13,108 nucleotides of DNA from Hydnum rufescens UP504 (lineage: Eukaryota > Basidiomycota > Agaricomycetes > Cantharellales > Hydnaceae), in contig MU129449.1 of NCBI GenBank assembly GCA_014904985.1, forward strand, positions 1-13,108, written 5' to 3'. Within the stretch, counting starts at the first letter, position 1, and each line of letters begins with the position of its first letter. Shown one piece after another: positions 1 through 8,342 of this stretch. The notes under the pieces were generated by a model, which saw nothing but the letters and a program-made list of their open reading frames with translations, had not been told where the DNA came from and did not search any database. Position numbers and translations under genes: made by a program.

Positions 1-847
1 GCATACCTTGGACTTGGCACGGCCAGCAGCTCCAACAGCATTGGTGCCCAAGGTTCCAAGGGTTGGAATGATTTCTGCCAGCCAAATGCAGCGCCGCGGC
101 GAAACGAGCATCAACGGCCCTCAGTCTGACTCTGACGATGGCGGCAGCAGCGACATTGATGACGATGCGGATTGTAATTGGGAGGATGATGAGACCGATG
201 CAAACTGTGCAGATGCACCTAAACCGCCGCGAGAGCCGTATAATGGGGGTCCAATTCCTAACGACCTTCGTGACTCTGTGGCAACACTTTGCAAGGCCTT
301 TAATGATGCTCTGCAGGCGTTGGCAGACAAGTCCAATCGTCCACTTCACCAACTCCAACGTTTGGCAAATCTCAGCACGGTTATACCCCTTAGGCGATCA
401 CCCAATCCGTTCAATGGGTATGCTAGGAAACGAAAAATGGACGGACTTCCTAAACGTAAGACCTCAAAGTTTTTGGTGTATAACTAATGTACTAATTCAC
501 TACTCTCCATTGGTCTCGTAGTCTCCCAAGCCGAGCTCACGGATGCGTATATCAAAGAAAAGGAATCATTCAATGGCGACTCTCAGGCCCTCGAAAATTG
601 GCTTGATGAACTCCGTACTGTCGCTCAATCCTCAAGGGTGGAGAATGATGTCAAACTCACGAGCGGCACTAAGGTGGCCAAGTTCATGAGTCGGCAAAAG
701 AAGTACTTCAAGGGCAAGATGGGACACATGTCTAAGTTCGATATTCACACCATCATGATTATTGTCAGGGCGACACTGCCGTCGAAGCCACAAACAGAAA
801 GAGGAAAGAGATTAATTAACCACACGCTATCGCAGTGGGAATCCTGA
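1..847 (+). CDS. Hypothetical protein, 5'-partial, two exons (1..455 and 522..847)
   Basis: The reading frame is open from the window edge, so the true start lies upstream; the first ATG is not a reliable start. Exon 1 has an acidic Asp/Ser/Glu-rich stretch (about 120-210), then a helical segment (about 270-360) and a basic RKRK segment near 430. The frame hits a stop at 484. A 66-nt intron fits at 456-521: donor GTAAGA, a CTAAT-type branch site (TACTAAT near 490) and acceptor CGTAG. Splicing joins phase 1 to phase 1 and continues as LSQAELTDAYIKEKESF. Exon 2 is charged (motif FMSRQKKYFKGKM) and stops at 845-847, inside the first copy of a 22-bp repeat, so the natural 3' end may be lost. I associate it, from general resemblance only, with a large unnamed Agaricomycete protein family whose C-terminal half resembles the ORF at 1533-2813. 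No function is assigned. Confidence 0.6.
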
Positions 848-907
848 GTATACACCACACAACAAGGGACACACAAGTCTCGCACCTATCGCAGTGGGAA
901 TCCTGAG
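827..907. repeat. 22-bp direct repeat pair (827-848 and 886-907)
   Basis: CTATCGCAGTGGGAATCCTGAG occurs twice without mismatch, starts 59 bp apart. The first copy contains the stop codon of the upstream ORF (TGA at 845-847). The 37 bp between the copies are rich in ACACA. It could be a small duplication or the edge of an insertion that split the surrounding gene. Confidence 0.8.
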
Positions 908-940
908 AGATCAAAACTGGCGATCCCCCAACTGCGAAGG

Positions 941-1023
941 GCTATAAATACTATTTCCTGCACACAGCCTCCAACCTTCCAGCGCCTTCCGCCATCTTCC
1001 ATAACCTTCCGGATCCTCCTAGA
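941..1023 (+). promoter_or_regulatory. Core promoter: TATA box plus CT-rich initiator tract
   Basis: TATAAATA at 943-950 is followed by a pyrimidine-rich stretch with CTTCC repeated about every 10 bp (975-1012), then an ATG at 1024. A TATA box followed by a CT-rich block and then a start codon is a usual fungal core promoter layout. It lies downstream of the 22-bp repeats. The transcript it drives is uncertain: either the 44-codon ORF at 1024 or an early exon of the gene at 1533-2813. Confidence 0.55.
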
Positions 1024-1158
1024 ATGCCGGCTCCACAGCCCATCAGTCAGCCTCCACAGCCACCATCACTAAGCCTCACTAAGCTGACGCAGCCGTGTTA
1101 CGAATCCTGTGCGCACCTCCACATGGCTATGCCCAACTTCCATATGTATCCCCCTTAG
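1024..1158 (+). CDS. Small ORF, 44 codons, Pro/Gln/Ser-rich
   Basis: It starts at the first ATG after the TATA and CT-rich tract and begins MPAPQPISQPPQPPSLSL, ending in TAG at 1156-1158. A good 5' splice-site match (GTATGT, 1160) lies directly after the stop, so the true exon may be read differently. Its stop overlaps the stop of the minus-strand ORF at 1155-1532 (convergent, sharing TTAG). No family is recognised. Position relative to the promoter is the only support. Confidence 0.3.
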   Translation: MPAPQPISQPPQPPSLSLTKLTQPCYESCAHLHMAMPNFHMYPP

Positions 1159-1532
1159 TGTATGTACTTCCAAGGCAGTGTACGCCTGGGTACTCCAAAG
1201 GTGTCCAAAGTGTCAAATGACCGTAATGACGTGGATGGAGTACGGATTGGGACAGGTGATGTGGATTCAGGGACTGGGGGTAGAGGAGGAGGAGGGGGAG
1301 TCTGGATTGGCAACTCCATGGACTCATGTGGGGAGCGAGGGAACGACAGGTGCTGACAAGGGTGCCAATGCTGCCACTGGTTGACTACCCAGCCCATAGC
1401 CCGCTGGCCAAGGCCTGATAGAACAAGGGCAATAATAATAAGAGAAATGCCAATAATGGCAAGGATGACAATAACCCCCGTAGTGAATGGAGGGAGAGAG
1501 GAGACAAGAGCATTTGAGGAAGTAGGCGCCAT
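1155..1532 (-). CDS. Putative single-pass membrane protein, 125 codons
   Basis: A Ser/Pro-rich N-terminus of about 18 residues is followed by one hydrophobic helix (GVIVILAIIGISLIIIALVL, about residues 19-38). Then comes a GLGQRAMGWVVNQW juxtamembrane segment and a Pro/Ser/Thr-rich tail with a polyproline run. The layout (short outside, one helix, proline-rich inside) suits a small membrane adaptor, but no family is recognised. The start abuts the ATG of the opposite ORF at 1533 (CATATG holds both starts), which is an awkward arrangement. At most one of these two starts is likely to be real, and the proline run could simply reflect a purine-rich + strand (1260-1300). Confidence 0.4.
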   Translation of the reverse strand: MAPTSSNALVSSLPPFTTGVIVILAIIGISLIIIALVLSGLGQRAMGWVVNQWQHWHPCQHLSFPRSPHESMELPIQTPPPPPLPPVPESTSPVPIRTPSTSLRSFDTLDTFGVPRRTLPWKYIH

Positions 1533-2813
1533 ATGATAGAGTCAATGAAGAATGATACTCTGACGGGTAAGTCCTTAGGCGGAAGCAAATGTCAATTTGA
1601 TCCTGACAATTATGGTGTGTGGACGTCCCAATGCACATGCAGCACATGCCCAGAATGCCATCATCTGCAGCTCCCCAAGATTGAGAGCTTGATCGAGGGT
1701 GGCTTCAATCTTCAAAAATCACTCGATGAGCTTTTCGTGAAGGTGTTGCATCGGAGGCTCGATCGAAGCAGTCTTGCAAAGTGGCATCAAGAGGCAGAGA
1801 AAAAAGAGCGCGATAACGAACTCAAGCGACGTGACTCAGCATACTCCGCGGCTTCGAAATACATCAAGAACTTGTTCACTTCCAACAGCTACACCTGGTT
1901 TCCATCCATCGTACCTTGGGTACGGTTTCTCAGCCTCCTTGTTCAATACCGTATCCGAATCATTGGATGGCCTCTTGAAACTGAATGCCCTGCCCCACAT
2001 CCGCGACGTACGAACAAGCAATGGGATGCATCCCAGTGGAGGTTTCTTGTGACTCAGTTCCACAAGGGAAACGATTGCCCGATCAAGGTGGAGGCATGGG
2101 GTGCGCATGAGAAAGATGGCGATGACGACGTTGTGTTGATCATTGATCGGAACAATGATACCGTCTACTGTGTGCGAGACGCGGGTAGTGCAGTCGACTC
2201 TATGGGAGAATCCAGAGCAGCAACAGAGCAGCCTGGTGTATTGCCTGTGCTGCGTGGCAGGTCTAAGCGTCGCAATGTATCTTCAAAGCCCTCGAAGGGA
2301 AAGGGAAAGGCTCGTGCTATATCGGTACCTACAAATGATGAGTCTAGTGACTCTGAGGCCAATGCAGAAGCCATGCCCATCCTTCGCCCTGGAAACTTCA
2401 ACTCCAATCCTGCAAGTACAAGTGGATGTGCCACGTCTTCGTCATATCCCGATTTTCGCACTGCACCTAATACCAATATTGGTGCTGGACCCTTGAGTTC
2501 ATCCGCCGTTGTCCACCCGAATACAGGAAGTACGAGTTGGCATGCTGCCCCTCTACACTCCAATTTTGCTGCAGGATCGAATGGCAATATTCATGCTTCA
2601 AGTTCCTCGGCCTTCAACCCTCATGATTTCTTTGTATCTGATTCAGACGTCGCAGCAATGGGTTCACATTTGGACAATGGCACTCTGCAGTCCAACATTG
2701 GAATGTTCCCCTCTGGCATCAACAATTTTGATACTTCGGCTATGGGCCTTGGGGACATGTACGACCCAAATGGATTCCAATCAGGAAGTGCCTGGGACTC
2801 GTATCTTCAATAA
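1533..2813 (+). CDS. Hypothetical protein, 426 codons, with Ser/Asn-rich tail
   Basis: This is the longest uninterrupted ORF in the window, with normal CpG content. Order: a Cys-containing segment (CTCSTCPEC, about residues 34-42); a charged helical region (AKWHQEAEKKERDNELKRRD); a hydrophobic block with YRIRIIGWP (about residues 138-146); a basic linker with KPSKGKGKARAIS; and a long Ser/Asn/Gly tail ending AWDSYLQ. The hydrophobic block ending in GWP resembles the C-terminal half of an unnamed Agaricomycete family to which the 1-847 ORF may also belong, so the two may be halves of one gene. The frame has a stop just upstream (TGA, 1515-1517). Either the start is the ATG at 1533 or the first exon enters by splicing, for example after CATCTGCAG at about 1670. 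A nuclear role for the low-complexity tail would be inference only. Confidence 0.7.
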   Translation: MIESMKNDTLTGKSLGGSKCQFDPDNYGVWTSQCTCSTCPECHHLQLPKIESLIEGGFNLQKSLDELFVKVLHRRLDRSSLAKWHQEAEKKERDNELKRRDSAYSAASKYIKNLFTSNSYTWFPSIVPWVRFLSLLVQYRIRIIGWPLETECPAPHPRRTNKQWDASQWRFLVTQFHKGNDCPIKVEAWGAHEKDGDDDVVLIIDRNNDTVYCVRDAGSAVDSMGESRAATEQPGVLPVLRGRSKRRNVSSKPSKGKGKARAISVPTNDESSDSEANAEAMPILRPGNFNSNPASTSGCATSSSYPDFRTAPNTNIGAGPLSSSAVVHPNTGSTSWHAAPLHSNFAAGSNGNIHASSSSAFNPHDFFVSDSDVAAMGSHLDNGTLQSNIGMFPSGINNFDTSAMGLGDMYDPNGFQSGSAWDSYLQ

Positions 2814-3087
2814 TTCTCTACAATAATTACTCCCATTCAACAATCCCTTCCTTTCGTCATTCCAAACCCTAGTACTTCCAATTTTATTAATCCACATATA
2901 ATATAACCTTGTAATTAGGTCCTACCCATGCAATCAATATTGATTGAAGGTACCTTTTTGGACTGGTCTTGAACAAGGCCTTGAATCTCTTGGTCTCATA
3001 CATGGGCTGATACCCGAAGGCAAGTTCAGAGCAAGGGGCCCCATGGGGCCCCTTGTCTCATGCCATGAAATCACCCAGTGGGCCCCA
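2814..3087 (+). other. 3' flank of the upstream gene, AT-rich, then GC palindromes
   Basis: About 120 bp of AT-rich sequence follow the stop at 2813 and look like a fungal 3' UTR, though no clean AATAAA is seen. From about 3000 the sequence becomes rich in GGGGCCCC motifs leading into the transposon end. No gene is seen. Confidence 0.5.
3032..3055. repeat. Perfect 24-bp palindrome
   Basis: Positions 3032-3055 equal their own reverse complement: CAAGGGGCCCCA on the left half, TGGGGCCCCTTG on the right. A second, imperfect GC palindrome follows at 3078-3098. Related GGGGCCCC palindromes recur at the other end of the element (11081-11092, 11222-11229). Confidence 0.9.
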
Positions 3088-3169
3088 GGGGCCCCCACCT
3101 AAAAACCCGCTCTTAGATTGAATAAAAGCAAGGCAAAAGGGCCTAACTAGATATACAATTATGGCTGAC
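3088..3169 (+). repeat. Left terminal inverted repeat
   Basis: Read forward, this starts GGGGCCCC and carries GGGCCTAACTAG at 3139-3150 and TGGCTGAC at 3162-3169. The reverse complement of 11090-11009 has the same three blocks at the same offsets (0, 51 and 74). An ungapped hand alignment gives 47 identities in 82, with the inner 31 bp matching at 23. Confidence 0.65.
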
Positions 3170-3730
3170 TGGTTTGTCTTGACCTCCCTAACTTTCTTCA
3201 TCTTCTTTTTCTTGCCATCTTCATTGTCTTTGACTTCCTCAGTCTTAGAATAGTTTTCAGCAGCTTCTCATCCTCTACCTTCTAAAGAGGCTGGTCAGGT
3301 CCAAGATCACCCATTGGTCATACTGCTTGCCTTTTCTACCTCCTCCATTGGTCACAACAAGTTGAATAGGATAAGAGAATGAATTCAGATTTCTGTCTTT
3401 GGTCTTCTTCTCCTCAGGTGCTCGGGTTGGTCCTCAGGGAAGAGGCTGGGCTCTGTGGTGTGGCAGATTGGGGGGTTGATGGTGAATGTCCTACCAGCGG
3501 CAGATCCCCAGATGTACTGTTCATCATTGTTATGTTTGCCAATCACTTGTACTTTTCAGTGAAGCGATGAGGTAGGTGGAGTAGAACCCAACACCAAATT
3601 GGCGAATCATTGAGATGTCCAGACTGGAGGTCAAACCTCCATGAAGGCCTTAGTACCAGATTTAGCAATTGTACCAAGCTTGTCGATGAGGTCAGGCTCA
3701 GTCATGCTGACACCATGCGACAGCGTGGTA
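3150..3730 (-). pseudogene. HSP90: Hsp90 gene fragment (N-terminal ATPase domain into charged linker), frameshifted
   Basis: Hsp90 is the cytosolic ATP-dependent chaperone. Reading down the minus strand: MTEPDLIDKLGTIAKSGTKAFME (last 15 residues at 3637-3684), then LDISMIRQFGVGFYSTYL (3569-3623), [11 protein letters not shown] (3508-3540), SYPIQLVVT (3349-3378) and the lysine-rich linker DGKKKKMKKVREV (3181-3220). These blocks follow Hsp90 order and spacing over roughly residues 90-260, and no intron is evident. The frame changes near 3635 and near 3550, where one base is missing in an AEKVQV-like segment, and again before the linker. The family's DxGxG nucleotide-binding motif is degraded and the first Gly of GQFGVGF is Arg. 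The N-terminus, middle and C-terminal domains are absent. It joins the gamma-lyase-like fragment directly on its 5' side and ends at the transposon's left repeat. Clearly nonfunctional. Confidence 0.9.
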
Positions 3731-4440
3731 GGGTGCAATACATAGTGACACCATCCTGCCAAATGGAATGCCTTCATCTGCTGAGTTTGGTCCATGGGAA
3801 GAAGCACCTTCCCAGGCATCCCTGTCGATCCATCAACATGCGACATGCATGAAGGCTCAACAGGCAATTGCACATGAGCCGATAATGACCACGACTGGCA
3901 CTGGCGAGACCATGATAAATGACCTCATCCACCAGCCCCAAATTGCGTCCCCGAGTCTGCAAGAAGCATGCCACTGCAAGAGTATTCATTCCATGGGTCT
4001 CCATGTGCAGCTCCAACATCTTGATGCCTTGCTGTGCAAGCTGAGAATCATTTGCACCAGGAGTGGCCCCAATGGCCTTCCACAGGAAACAATGCAGACG
4101 TTGATCAAGGTTGGCAGCATCAGGCTTCAAAGGGAAGGATTCTAGCCCCCATGAGAACGTTGGAATGGCCATTAATGTACTTTGGGATGGAGTGGATAAT
4201 GAAATCGGTGCCAAGGAGAGGAGAGGAGTAGAATGGGGAGGGGAAAGTGTTATCTATGAGGACGAGAGGTTTGCTGGGACCTGTGAGACAGGTGTTGCAG
4301 ATGGTGAGGTGTTCATTGGCTTTGTTGGGAGTAATACAGATAGATAATTTGGGCCCAGGTTCAAGTTGACTTGGATCAGCAAGAGAGGTATGGCAAATTT
4401 TGTCAAGGGCATCTGAGCTGTTTGAGGTTGATTCACAAAG
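3731..4440 (-). pseudogene. Cystathionine gamma-lyase-like PLP enzyme fragment, frameshifted
   Basis: The family is Cys/Met-metabolism PLP-dependent enzymes, whose cystathionine gamma-lyase makes cysteine in reverse transsulfuration. Order on the minus strand: [18 protein letters not shown] (4218-4266, with the PLP-contacting Asp), [17 protein letters not shown] (4148-4194, Lys of the SxTKY-type PLP site retained, Thr changed to Pro), then after a frameshift near 4140 IGATPGANDSQLAQQGIKM (4016-4075), EVIYHGLAS (3901-3926), and after another frameshift near 3780 GIPFGRMVS (3747-3772). These are consecutive family blocks from the middle of the protein to about two thirds along it; both ends are missing. 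CpG content is higher than in the rest of the element. It could be cystathionine gamma-synthase or another family member. The join to Hsp90 falls between about 3715 and 3760. Confidence 0.88.
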
Positions 4441-4689
4441 GAATATTTCCTGGTTTGAGTAAAAAGGATCTGAGATGAACTAGAAATTGTGAGAACATGT
4501 CAGCCTCGAACCCCTCATCAACAACAGATATAAAGGAGATGGAGATGAATGCACTGATGATCAAGTCCAACAATTGGCTGATCTGGGCTTGGAACCCAAA
4601 ACTCTAAGTAGCCATTTTAGCCGAAGCATGACAGGGTGGCTAGGAGGGAAATTGACACTGGGTGGTTAAACACTCATTGGGATTGAGGT
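4441..4689. other. No recognisable gene
   Basis: CpG-poor DNA between the lyase-like fragment and the extra transposase scrap. Traces of the lyase reading (a phrase like [12 protein letters not shown]) may run up to about 4440, but nothing beyond that is recognisable. Confidence 0.5.
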
Positions 4690-4800
4690 GAGTTTCACAA
4701 CAGATGCTTGATAATGGGCGTACATATGAATGGACCCCCTCAAGCATGCCACCCCAAGACAATGCACTCCTTTCAGCCTGCCACTTTTTCAATGATCCAG
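4690..4800 (-). pseudogene. Second copy of the KDZ transposase C-terminal segment
   Basis: The minus strand reads KWQAERSALSWGGMLEGVHS, then after a frameshift YAHYQASVV. This corresponds to EWQAERW...LEGVRSYALHQA of the main transposase at 5420-5535. The nucleotide match is also plain, for example CATATGAATGGACCCCCTCAAGCATG here against CATATGAACGGACACCCTCAAGTATG there. Similarity fades outside about 110 bp. It is either a remnant of a second KDZ element or a partial duplication inside this one. Confidence 0.75.
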
Positions 4801-5221
4801 AACAGTGGTCTGAATGTGCCACACAGTAGAGATGTGGCGTTTGGTCCAAGTGTGAAAGAAAGCCGTATTGTCTGAGAGTGGAGAGTGCTGTGATCAGCTT
4901 GGCCATTGTTGGTGTTTCCAACTCAACACTGGAATCCACCAATGATGAAACATGCATGATTGATTCATGAGCAAGAGTAGCTAGAAATATGTGGACAAGG
5001 GAAACAAAGGAGAGCAACTGTATGAGTTGAAACTATGATTCACAAATAGAGAAAACTATGTACTAGATCCATGAGCAATTTTTTTGTGCCAATGACGAGC
5101 CTACAGTGAACCAAGGAAAATGAAACATATGGGAGAAGGGGTTGAAATGACATAAGTCAGGATGATCAGATTCTGAAGGATTAGAATTCATTGAGTACCT
5201 TATGAGCTTATTCGGAAATCG
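4801..5221. other. No recognisable gene; 3' flank of the transposase
   Basis: A minus-strand open frame of about 125 codons spans 4640-5017 and ends in the duplicated transposase segment. Its upstream part (HVSSLVDSSVELETPTMAKL) matches no family I know. The rest is AT-rich and CpG-poor. Confidence 0.4.
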
Positions 5222-7195
5222 TCAAAAGTCAAATACACCACCTGAACTATCATAATCGTCATTAACATCGGTCCTGGGGCCTTTGTTGTTGACATCCCCC
5301 ACATTAACTCCTTCAGGATAGGGAATATTTTGGTCTGGAAGCTCAAGATCTTTTGGATCACTGCCAAGAGTTGTGAAAGGCACCCATATCAAGCGGAGGT
5401 GTGTTGCCCGATCACATTGGAGAGTTGCTTGATGAAGGGCATATGAACGGACACCCTCAAGTATGTCCAGGGGCAGCCCCCCCCCTGAGATGAAGCACAT
5501 TCAACCCACCTCTCAGCTTGCCACTCACAGAATGCAATAACCCAACACATTTCCTCTTCAAGAAGGACTTCTTTGCACCATCTGTCCTTGCGAGCATGGC
5601 TCTTTGCCCACTCAACTCGTAATGCTGAAAATGGTGCAGGTGAGTGCTCATGTATGACTAAAAACCCTGATAATACCTTCATGCATCTCAACATCAGGGT
5701 TATCTCCAACACCTTGTGAGACCCATATCCAGGACAATGTGCGAAAGCCTTCACCAGTTGTAGCATCAGGGTCAGACAATGCACAAATGTCAGAATCCTT
5801 CAAGACCTGGAGGTGATGCTCCCAATTCCCCAAACCCAGCAGTGTTTTGTGTGCCTCTTGCACATGGTGGTATTTGTCTGCAATCGCATCCATTCGAAAC
5901 TGGGCCCTATCAAGGAGCCCTTGTGCATGAGTGTTTGGCCGCTGACCACAAACTTCAGTGCATTTGAACTTTGCAAGGTGGGCATGCACAGAGAGAGATT
6001 GCCTAAGCTCGACTAAGGTATCACATGCTTGTGGAAAGCGAAGTTTGCCCTCCATCTGAGCAAGTGAGGTAGCAGTGAGACCATGGTGAAGAGAAGGGGG
6101 TAATTGAGAAGGGAGGTATAGGACGATGGATTCTACATGAACGAGGGCATCATGTTCCTCATCTTTGGAAGTTGCAAATGCATAGGCTTCAGGCATGTAT
6201 GCACGCTGCACCAAATGAAAGCTTTGAATGCATTTGAGAAGGGCAAGCCGGTGCTCTTGAATGTTAGTACTCTGGATGTTTGTGCAGGATGTCTTCCATG
6301 CCTCAACTTCCTTCAGCAAGTGATGCCTCCAAAGGCACATCAGAACAGATAAGCATGAATCTCCCACATCAGACATACTGGGCATCTTCAATTTCAAAGC
6401 CAACAGCCAGAAAAGAACTTGCACTTGTTGCATGGATTGGGAGTTCTCCATTTAGAATACTGACATGCTCCACCTCAATTAGTTCTTTATGGATGTCTGC
6501 CTGAGTCATGTCTATATCAAAGGTCAGACCAAGGATGAGCCAGAACCCATGAATAAGACATACATACTTGACACTGAAAATTCATATGGGTTTGGCTTTG
6601 TCCAGTCATGGTTCCATATCTCTATCATTGCCTCCCACTGGGTGACAGATTCTGGGGGAAGGCCTGAGGTGAATGTCCAAAATTGTTCACACTGATTGTT
6701 CATTTCTAGAATCACCTGTCTGAGTTTCATCTGCAGAAGTGGGCCTATCTGTATGTTAACAATGTACATCTATCCATATAGAATCACCATGACTTACCAA
6801 TTCCTAGAATCTTATGATAGTTCCAATCTCCCCAGAAGTTGTTGAGTGCATCATGCGTTGATCCTTCACCCATCTCTTTTGTGCTCATGGCCACAGCATT
6901 CATTGCGGACCAATCTCATTCAATACCTTCACCATCTGTCCTGCCAGCCCCAGGGCACAAATTAAGGGAGTAAATTGTATGACACCCTTCGTTGTGGGCA
7001 GGAAGGTGGAACTTCGGAATCACTCCATCAACCTCTGTTCATTCTAAATCAAGTTGAAGTGCTGGTGGAAGGTTGGGATGTCGAGATGTCCATAGTTTCT
7101 TGGACCATTGGCAATAGATATCATAGGAGAATAAAATGAGGAGGAGTATGGTGTTTCAAATACTTGAGAAGACAATAAAATCCATGTTACAGTAT

Positions 7196-7249
7196 CTGGG
7201 AGCTAATAGTCAGTTCTGTCTGCAGTACAAATTGTTGAGGTTGGCTTTC
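7196..7249 (-). other. Intron with a broken donor (GA-AG)
   Basis: Family order demands ...LQKGER followed by YCNMDFI. The flanking exons join as AG|A (Arg), leaving 54 nt that start GAAAGC and end TCCCAG. A change of T to A in an ancestral GTAAGC donor would explain it. Read through, the frame reaches a stop inside the intron. Confidence 0.65.
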
Positions 7250-7397
7250 CTTTCTCCTTTTTGAAGGTCACCAAAGCCATTGGGAAGGATAAAACCATGG
7301 TGAGCACATGTTGATGCGCCAACACCAGTGGTGTGGAGCCCTTCAAAGCCTTTGAGTTTGCATGATCAATTGCAGATAGTCCACTACAAGTGGATAC

Positions 7398-7456
7398 CTG
7401 GGCATTCAAAATGTCAAGATCACAATACCAAGCAAAGCCACACTATAAGGACTTGC
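7398..7456 (-). other. Second GC-AG intron in the transposase pseudogene
   Basis: The exon ends FQDQNE (GAG) at 7457. The intron starts GCAAGT and ends GCCCAG (59 nt), and the next exon starts VSTCSGLSA in phase 0. The upstream exon is exactly one base plus 52 codons, which supports the limits. GCAAGT is the classical GC donor. Confidence 0.8.
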
Positions 7457-8284
7457 CTCGTTCTGATCTTGAAAACTGCTGAGGTATGCTTGGTATTCAT
7501 TGTTGTTGACAAAATATGCCCAGCCCATACCAAGGCCCTGATCTTCACCCTTAATCCATCGTCCTTTCATATGAAAATTGGCATCTATGGCAAGAAACAG
7601 CATGTACAAGAATCTTTATGGTCATCAGGATCATGGATATATAACTATTGGATAGTACTTACTTGAGCTCTGGGGGTGCATCATCCCAGTGCTCAGGCAG
7701 ATTAATGTTTGGGTGTGGGCATGCAGGGCAGACAACAGTGAGGCCACCAGGACTTGTTCCAGTCACACCCATTGGATCATTTCCACAACCTGCACATTTC
7801 AAGAGCTTAAGATGTTTCCATTCATGAACCATCCAGAGGAATGACCTATATTTGGACTTCCATTGATTGCCCCGAGTTAGATGATCAATGTAATAATCAG
7901 AGGAAGGTCAGGATGAACCACAGGAATGCTGATACCCATGTTATTCATCTCGCACTCTAAAGCAGCATAGAAGTTATATGGGGTGATTTTGGATTGTAAG
8001 GTTAGAATGTGAAAGTGGTGTAGGACTTGGAATGTAGCACAGGTCTGCGGCCAATGTATGGTGGCCGGAAAGAGCCTGCTGCACAAAAGTTGGCTGTATG
8101 AATTGCTGGACTCTGAGCAGTCACAGAATCGAATGTCAACAGTATGTATCCCGTTTGTGTGGATGATTGTAAATGGTGTAGACCCCTGACATGGGCAAAT
8201 GCATGTGTTATCACAGTGCCCAACTTGGACATAGGCCCCTAATGTGTGAAGGCTCATGGGTGAAAAAAATTGACCATTCCAAGA

Positions 8285-8342
8285 CTACTACAATTAGGGC
8301 TTTAGTTGCAGTCAAAAAGAAGAGGGCAAGGAGAGTACATGC
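8285..8342 (-). other. GC-AG intron in the transposase pseudogene
   Basis: The exon ends ...HEIQ (CAG) at 8343. The intron starts GCATGT and ends GTAGTAG (58 nt), and the next exon starts SWNGQFF. Both sides match the family and phase 0 is kept. The donor is GC where GT is usual, in an otherwise strong context. Confidence 0.75.

Noticed and set aside
827..907. CRISPR-like array from the 22-bp repeats
   Set aside because: There are only two copies, in a eukaryotic genome, and one lies inside a coding frame.
3032..3055. Rho-independent terminator
   Set aside because: The palindrome has no loop and no T run, and the window is eukaryotic.
3768..4145. Plus-strand ORF of 125 codons opposite the lyase-like fragment
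   Set aside because: It is the antisense shadow of minus-strand sequence with clear family motifs.
6137..6504. Plus-strand ORFs opposite the transposase
   Set aside because: They mirror coding sequence on the minus strand and show no motif of their own.
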